Shown: positions 58,301 through 64,000 of the stretch, in pieces
How the letters are laid out: each line of letters begins with the position of its first letter
Numbering within the stretch: position 1 is the stretch's first letter
DNA from: Phorcus lineatus
Lineage: Eukaryota; Mollusca; Gastropoda; Trochida; Trochidae
Direction of reading: 5' to 3'
Assembly: GCA_921293015.1 (NCBI GenBank)
Contig: OV121090.1
Location: 1,178,001 to 1,242,000, forward strand
DNA length: 64,000 nucleotides
Program-made: the position numbers and the translations under genes
Notes under the pieces: model-generated
Database searches by the model: none
What the model saw: only the letters and a program-made list of their open reading frames with translations
What the model was told of the DNA's origin: nothing

Positions 58301-60309
58301 AAATTTTATATGTTTTGTATTTCTCATCTTCAAGCATGCTCATCATAGGAATATCTGTATCAAATTATGATTCCAAACAGTTCAGATCATCTTTGATTCA
58401 TGTATGCCTTTTTAAGATTGAATATAAATTTGTTCAATATTTATATCAATTTGTGGTCAACTTTTTTTGTAAGTTATTCATATCACTTGATTGACACATT
58501 ACAGACAATGTTTGAGGATGTAAGCGGCCTGGGAGCGTGGCACAGAAGATGGGTGGCCCTCGCTAGGAACAAACTCTGCTTCTGGAAGTATCCTGATGAC
58601 GAGAACAGAAAGGTGAGCTATCAAACAGTCTCATAAAGCCTGTACTCATTTCCCTAACCTAAAATGTCGTACCAGCGTGTTGATGACAAGAACATCCCAG
58701 CTTCACTTGGTTGAAATGTTGATCAAATTTCTTGCAATTCAAGGTCCGCACAGATTTGAAAAGTGCTTGAATTTGAGCGTGTCCGATGAAAAGTCCTTGA
58801 AAATAACAATATTCATTGAAGGGGCTTGAAAAGTGCTGGAATTTTATAGTGAGTGCTTGAAAACTGCTGGAATATCGAAAACCTTTCTAAATTTCTGTAA
58901 ATTCTACCGTATATTTAACTAGATTTGAAAATAAATGTATTATCGGTAAAATTCCAATGTGTTTCGCACTTTGTATCGATAAACTCAAGCTTGGTACCGT
59001 CTATTGGTGCATTTGTAGCGTCTGCGCGCAGGCGCAAAGTACACGTTTACTTGGAACCAAGTTTGAAGCCTCGTTTTCATAATGAAAGTAGGAAAATGGT
59101 TAGCTCCAGACAGCGATTTTTTGTTCCGTGACGTCACGAGGCGGGAGTTCAGGAAAATGGGGAAATGTGTTTTCAACCGTGCGTGGCAGAAATATTACCC
59201 CTGGGTCAAAGGGACAAACGATAAGCACAAAGCTATATATGCAAATGCTGCAAGAAAGAAATTGACATTGGCACTATGGGGGAAAGTGCATTGAAGTCAC
59301 ACTCAAAAGGAGATCGCCATGCTAAGAACATGACATCGGCGATCAAATTTACTAATGAATTTGTAAAAAGTGAAGCAACGGTCACAATCATTGACTTTTG
59401 AACTGAACTGAAAGTGAGTCCTTGAAAAGTGCTTGAATTTGAGGGGCCCTTGGCTTGTATGAACCCTGCAATTTACTGGACTCCACTGACTGATTATTAG
59501 ATGCATTATCTAATTGTCAAGCACACAATGAAAAAGTATACTATAAGTCCCATACTTTTCCCCTTATTTTGCTTGTATTGATGAATGTTGTGTAGGAGAT
59601 TAACCTATCACAATTATTCAGGAGTTAATGTATAATCTTGTAATTTCACATCAGGATCCTATCGGAGTGTTTGACCTGAAGCGATGCATCACCGAGAAAG
59701 TTGGCCTCATCCCGCGTGATATCTGCGCCCGACCGAACACCTTCGAGCTGATGACAGTGCGACAACCCAGACAGGGAGAGAAGGACACGCTCGTCAGTCG
59801 AACTTACAACACCATGACCACCGTCAGGTAGGTACATCTAATCTATTCTGTCGGGAGGAGCTTTGACGTCCTTTGCCAATTCTGATATAGCCACCTCCTA
59901 CCTTACATATTATTATTCAAGACATAATTTTGGCTCCAGACTAATATCATGTTTAGTTATTTCTTAAAATTATCAATAGGTAATGAAATTGACCTATTTT
60001 CTGTTAAAGTCTTTATATTAAAGACATTATGATTACACATTTTGAACCAGACTTCATACAAATGTACCCTTGTTAAATTAGGAACAAACTTTTGAAATTT
60101 CAGTTAGATCTCATAAACAATGACCCTCTCAATAGGCACTGTTGTCTTAACTCTCTTTACAATTGTTTTTTAACAGAGTAATGCTCTCTGCCGACACAAA
60201 AGAAGAAAGAATTGTATGGTGCAACAAAATCAACCGAAACCTGGCCAACATCAGAACATGGCACTCGGACGCTCTGCCGCCCGTCAAGATACCTCCCAAA
60301 GCCATCTGA
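46369..60309 (+). CDS. ANLN: Anillin, actin-binding cytokinesis scaffold (17 exons)
   Basis: Scaffold linking RhoA, F-actin, myosin II and septins at the cleavage furrow. Coding exons: 46369-46386, 48855-49002, 49912-50206, 50545-51838, 52263-52347, 52749-53635, 53973-54052, 54657-54801, 55287-55425, 55894-56049, 56884-57056, 57306-57384, 57606-57715, 57958-58044, 58505-58612, 59655-59827, 60177-60309. These join in phase to 4110 nt, or 1369 aa (human is 1124). The start MDPYTE followed by [11 protein letters not shown] mirrors the human MDPFTEK start. Then come a basic patch (PRKRRTP), a [20 protein letters not shown] block as in human, proline-rich tracts ([18 protein letters not shown]), four VxxR[MF]xxW repeats (298-446), a charged helix (about 560-585) and an acidic stretch in exon 6. 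The anillin homology region runs about 985-1225 ([17 protein letters not shown]). A C-terminal PH domain (about 1233-1360) contains [14 protein letters not shown] and the helix Trp at IVWCNKIN. The greater length lies in the disordered N-terminal half. Confidence 0.95.
47405..47560 (+). repeat. CTAAGGT-family repeat, copy 3, interrupted by a retroposon
   Basis: TAACTAAGGTTAACCTTA on the left and CTAAGGTTACCTTAAGG on the right are parts of a short palindromic element split by the insertion at 47444-47508. Other copies lie at 8290 and 38525. It is in intron 1 of anillin. Confidence 0.6.
47444..47508 (+). mobile_element. Short retroposon tail ending in (ACTC)n with target duplication
   Basis: A 65-bp insert reads TTCGCCGCGAATGGCTGAAA then TATTGCCCAAGCGGCGTTAA and ends in CACT/ACTC repeats. 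CTTTAACACTG occurs exactly on both sides (47433-47443 and 47509-47519). The perfect 11-bp target duplication and simple-repeat tail mark a 5'-truncated SINE or LINE insertion. Confidence 0.85.
50975..51421 (+). other. Four VxxR[MF]xxW repeats within anillin exon 4
   Basis: VSERFNSW (50975-50998, residues 298-305), VAARMASW (51062-51085, 327-334), VSERMAKW (51323-51346, 414-421) and VNARMSAW (51398-51421, 439-446). Each is followed by acidic or Gln/Lys residues. They lie in the otherwise disordered middle region, where vertebrate anillin binds myosin and actin. Function is not known from sequence. Confidence 0.8.
58740..59468 (+). mobile_element. DNA element with decayed BED-type zinc finger, in anillin intron 15
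   Basis: Inverted ends CAAGGTCCGCACA and TGTATGAACCCTG are flanked by perfect CAATT pentamers (58735-58739 and 59469-59473). Both ends carry AAGTGCTTGAATTTGAG. Inside, [19 protein letters not shown] is followed, after a frame change near 59255, by [18 protein letters not shown]. That is the W..yPWv...MG..ALkSH.kG..H outline of BED-like fingers in transposon-derived proteins. The usual Cys pair is replaced (IYANAARKK), so the finger is broken. Confidence 0.65.
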
Positions 60310-61377
60310 ACAAGCTGTGATATGTGGGCAGACGCTGCCAATCAGTGGACAAAACGCCTCAGGACTTTTAGAGAAACAATACTTGGGTATCTGATGACGG
60401 ATGTTGAGAGAAAACTGAGAGGGGTGTAGTAGGTTGATAATATCCCGGTTGTGGATTGTGAGCCAGGTGACTGGTGAATAGCATGTGCTGTGATGGACTA
60501 ATAACAGGGAGGTCTTACTTCAGTGAAGTTCTATATGGGATTATATTATTCCAGTGGTTAATCAACTCGCAGAAAAGTAACAAGATAGGATGTGCCAAAT
60601 TTTTTAAATTATAGATCTGAAGTTTTGCATTTAAGATACCGTAAAGTTTTGGATACATTTAACCATGTTTGATGAAATTTAAGCATAAACATATCGAATA
60701 TTGTACCAGATTCTGACAATGGTGATGTGTTGGAAAAAAATTAAGGCGTAAAAAGGATATTTTAAAAGCATAATTCGGAGTACATGAAGTAAAGATATCT
60801 TGTTTCTCACATTATGTATGATATTGCTAATATTTATCATCTTTTTGTCTTGTAAGTATTTTATTTGTTTTTAAGTGTATATGTAGGTGTGATCATAATC
60901 TCAACTATCCTATTCTACTTTATCTTGCCTTATCTATCCTCTGGTGTACTTGATCGATCCTTTCTCATACTTTATCTTTCCTGTATCATTGTAAAGTTTC
61001 ATACTCTTATTACCATTCGGGTGTAACATTGTAAACTTGTACTCTGTGACATTATACCCACTGCACTAGCATATGTTCAGTGGGCTAAAGACTTTACTTA
61101 TCGTAGCTTAGCTTACAACCAAGTACTCTGTTACACTTTTAGCCTGATGAAGTTACTAACAGCTGGACTGTAGAAGATTCAAAATACAAGGATATAGGTG
61201 GAAGACGAATTGGACAGTTAGTGTCAACGCCTTTGATGTTGAAGATTAATTGTGATAGATTGTGTACAATATGTGTTAGTCTATAACCAATAGTGCTGCA
61301 TTTGATGTTCTTGAAATACAGTTATACAGAGAAGTGCAATTTTTAGTATTAATGTTAAATCATGAATAAGAAATAAA
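60310..61377 (+). other. Probable anillin 3' UTR with poly(A) signal
   Basis: AT-rich sequence with no further coding signal follows the anillin stop. A canonical AATAAA sits at 61372-61377, giving a 3' UTR of about 1.1 kb. No competing AATAAA was noticed earlier in the stretch. Confidence 0.5.
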
Positions 61378-61899
61378 TTGTATATGATAACATGTTTTTT
61401 TCTTTTAATTCTAAACATTTCCCTGTGAATATCTCTTCATAGAAGTGAAATGGTATTAATACTAATCAGTTTAATTATATAAAGCATTTCTCCATGCACA
61501 AGACATGCTCAAAGTGCTTGGCAACAAATGACCCCTGGTCAACGAGTACAAAACATTAGCTGAGGATAATCCAATCTGTCACGTGTCACATGTTCATATT
61601 TAGATTAAGACTCCCACTGTATCCTACTAGGTAGCTGATTACTGTTGGTTTGTCAGAGGCACTCTTAAGCCAAGTCACCAGACCAGGTTGACACCACAAG
61701 TTTCTCAACCTATGTCTCAGTCCGGGGCAGGGAATCATCTCTTGACATTGTCAGATACCAGCAATGGAGCGGTTCATCCGCCCATACAGCAAGCTGCATC
61801 CGTTGTTGCTGAACTTCTAGGATTTGTCGATTGAGCATTGCACAGAACCATGTGCAATCATATTATTTTATGCATTATTATTAAGTATTGTGCAGAAAA

Positions 61900-63120
61900 T
61901 GTCCATGAAGTTGAGACTGATAATTTCTCTACCCACAGAGGTAGATCAAGTCATAAAATTATACTATAACCTCTGTCCTAATAGGAACACTCCTCGGGCT
62001 AGAACTAGAAAAGCCTGATTTACTGCAACAAGTGATGCAGTTTCAAAAGTAATCAATTGAAAATCCTCAGTTACTCTCATATGCTTCAGGAAAACTAGAA
62101 TTCATTCAACTTTATTTGAATTTTGAGTCTTCTTGACAGTCCTACAATATAGAGAATGAATCATGGCTTCATTGACAACAAGAAAGTTTTCCTGGTAAAA
62201 GGTGTTAACATTGGCTCAAGATTTTTCTAATTTTTTGTGTTGCAACCTTTCGCCGCTAGGGGAATCTATTTGAAGCCCCAGATGTGCTGGTAATTGAACA
62301 AATGTAAGTGTAGTATTTTATTACTTAAACTACCTCTCGAGAAAATCAGGCTCACTTTTAAGCTCTGAGAAGTTCTAAAAAAAATTTATATACAATCATA
62401 ATTTTGTTTTAAAGTATCCACAATGTTAATGGCTGAAATATTGCCTCAGCGGTGCTAATCAATAACTCACTCGTTCACTTTTTTAATTTTAGTATTTTTA
62501 ATGCTTGTGCTCAATTTGATGTTGGGAAAGTTGTAAGCTCCTCTGACTTTGGATCATACATCCAATATTTGATCAGAAACTATTTCTACTGATAAAAACC
62601 TTTCAGTGCACTAACACTCATTTTGGTAGTCTTGACCTTGACCTTCTGGTACTACATCATGCACATCTGAATAGACTTGACGGCATTCTGCCAGAAAAAA
62701 ACTTCCTGATTCTCATTAAGATGCTTTCTCTCCCAACAGAGGTAGCTCCTATACAAATTCTGTCCTAATTTGAACGTTTCTAGGTCTAGAAATGTAGAAG
62801 CCTGATTGGATACAATCAAATTTAGTTGTGCAATCATCAACGCCATTTCAAAAGTTCATATCAAACACCTCGGTTTTTTCTGTATGCTTTTGGAAAGCTA
62901 AACTTCATTTGAATATGCATGCCGCACTTTGAGTATTCTTAACAGAAAACATTCACCTTATTAAACAACTGCATCATTGCATAGGCCTGTGTGACGACAA
63001 ATATGTTATGCATGTATGCAGTGTTTTCTTTTGCTGAAATATCACAAGGTAGTTTGATGCAATATTTTGACGCTAGAGGCACCTGCCAGAAGCCCAAGAA
63101 GAGCTCGTATTAGAACAGAG
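61900..63120. repeat. Diverged direct duplication, two copies of about 400 bp
   Basis: About 61915-62285 and 62725-63085 share the same order of tracts: CACAGAGGTAG, CCTAAT..GAAC, GAAAAGCCTGATT-like, TTTCAAAAGT, ATGCTT..GGAAA, TTCATTTGAAT-like, and CGCTAG(A/G)GG. The spacing is about 800 bp and divergence is high. It was judged by eye. Confidence 0.55.
62425..62478 (+). mobile_element. Second copy of the (ACTC)n-tailed retroposon
   Basis: AATGGCTGAAATATTGCC then TCAGCGGTGCTAATCAATA and ACTCACTCGTTCAC match the insert at 47444-47508 with several changes. It is older, and a target duplication was not evident. Confidence 0.7.
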
Positions 63121-64000
63121 GTTAGAAAGGAATTAATGACGAATCAAACTCTGTGGAGAGAATGATCAAGGTGGTGTTAAACCATCTACATCTTGCATCA
63201 CTAATGGTGTAACAAAAACAAGAGGTGATTGAAAACTTTATTATCACATTCACTGGTGGTCCGTACATGCTAACCCTATCACAGTTTCATTTCCTTCACA
63301 CACAGCAAGGAAGGGTTTCCATTGGCGGAACATGATCTTGTTACTCAATACTGTCAAGTAAACTCAGAAGATTGCATAAAGTAAAAGCCTTCAAAGTTTG
63401 CAACAAATATAAAAATGATTATTTCAAGAAAATGCCATTTCAATTTATGTAAAAGTCAGCAATGAATCTTTCACAATGAAATTTAATAAATGATATGATA
63501 ATCTGTACAATATAAGATGACATTGTTGGTTGCCAAACTTAATTGATAATGCTAAAACATAATAATCATTATGCAATTACATCCTCAACAATGCCCTCGC
63601 CATGCCATGCCATCCCTACAGTTGACAATTCTATGACATCCCTCCTGAAGAATACTAATGGCATTATTTCCTGGTACTGATAAACTGTTGAACAGGATTT
63701 GAAATTATGATGGACCATGATTCACAGAATAAAGGATGATAAACAAAAGGGCATTTCTGCATCATCTTAGTAGAATAAGTAGATAGGGGCGTATTGCAAG
63801 GTCGTGCAAAGGACTATGGGAAGTAAAAACAGTCAACAGTCACAGAGAAGCTGGGCGTGTATCACTGTTTGCACAGGTAGGTACATGTGCCTTCGCATTG
63901 CATCTGTGCAATTGACAGTCAAAGCCACGAACAGTTACACTTGTTGGGGCAATAATGAAAATATAGCAAATTCCTTATTGTCTAAATATAATTCAGTCAA
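63121..64000. other. Intergenic, nothing recognised
   Basis: AT-rich sequence to the end of the window. A short run near 63105-63170 translates to RARIRTEVRKELMTNQTLW before a stop and may be a decayed coding fragment, but I cannot name a family. Confidence 0.35.

Noticed and set aside
59082..59294. 70-codon frame as an independent gene inside anillin intron 15
   Set aside because: It is part of a bounded mobile element, and the conserved outline needs a frame change, so it is a remnant.

Overview
This is a eukaryotic genomic window: AT-rich, with small exons between GT...AG introns and many mobile-element remnants. No prokaryotic operons, rRNA, tRNA or CRISPR were seen. Two short retroposon tails ending in (ACTC)n, of a kind I associate with gastropod (abalone-like) genomes, suggest a mollusc. 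That assignment is an inference and no species can be named. All gene models were made by eye from splice sites, reading phase and remembered family sequences; no alignment or transcript was available.

Layout. 1-12.2 kb is intergenic, with diverged dispersed repeats, two TTAA-flanked MITEs and a broken Tc1/mariner element. 12.2-27.0 kb (minus strand) is a 19-exon acyloxyacyl hydrolase gene, copy A (574 aa). 27.9-39.2 kb (minus strand) is a tandem paralogue, copy B (20 exons, 590 aa). Only 894 bp separate the coding regions, the exon phases match, and both keep the saposin cysteines and the Ser/Asp/His catalytic residues. 39.2-46.3 kb is intergenic, with a fold-back element, one end of a pogo-like element, a decayed LINE and another MITE. 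46.37-60.31 kb (plus strand) is a 17-exon anillin gene (1369 aa) with a probable poly(A) signal near 61.37 kb. 61.4-64 kb is intergenic and holds a diverged direct duplication.

The two AOAH proteins should be secreted or lysosomal lipases that remove secondary acyl chains from lipopolysaccharide, an innate-immune detoxification role. Anillin is the cytokinetic-ring scaffold and has no evident functional link to them.

The most unusual material lies in the introns. (1) On the minus strand near 19.2 kb there is a sequence with every core element of a hammerhead ribozyme, just downstream of a Penelope-like GIY-YIG endonuclease fragment. (2) A 30-bp satellite of about 87 units appears to have grown from the 3' splice site of AOAH-A exon 2, so each unit repeats an acceptor-like sequence. 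(3) A 38-bp satellite in AOAH-B repeats an authentic exon end plus its GTAAGT donor at least six more times. (4) A 1.24-kb hAT-like element with an 8-bp target duplication sits in the 30-bp satellite, and part of it was re-duplicated with the satellite.
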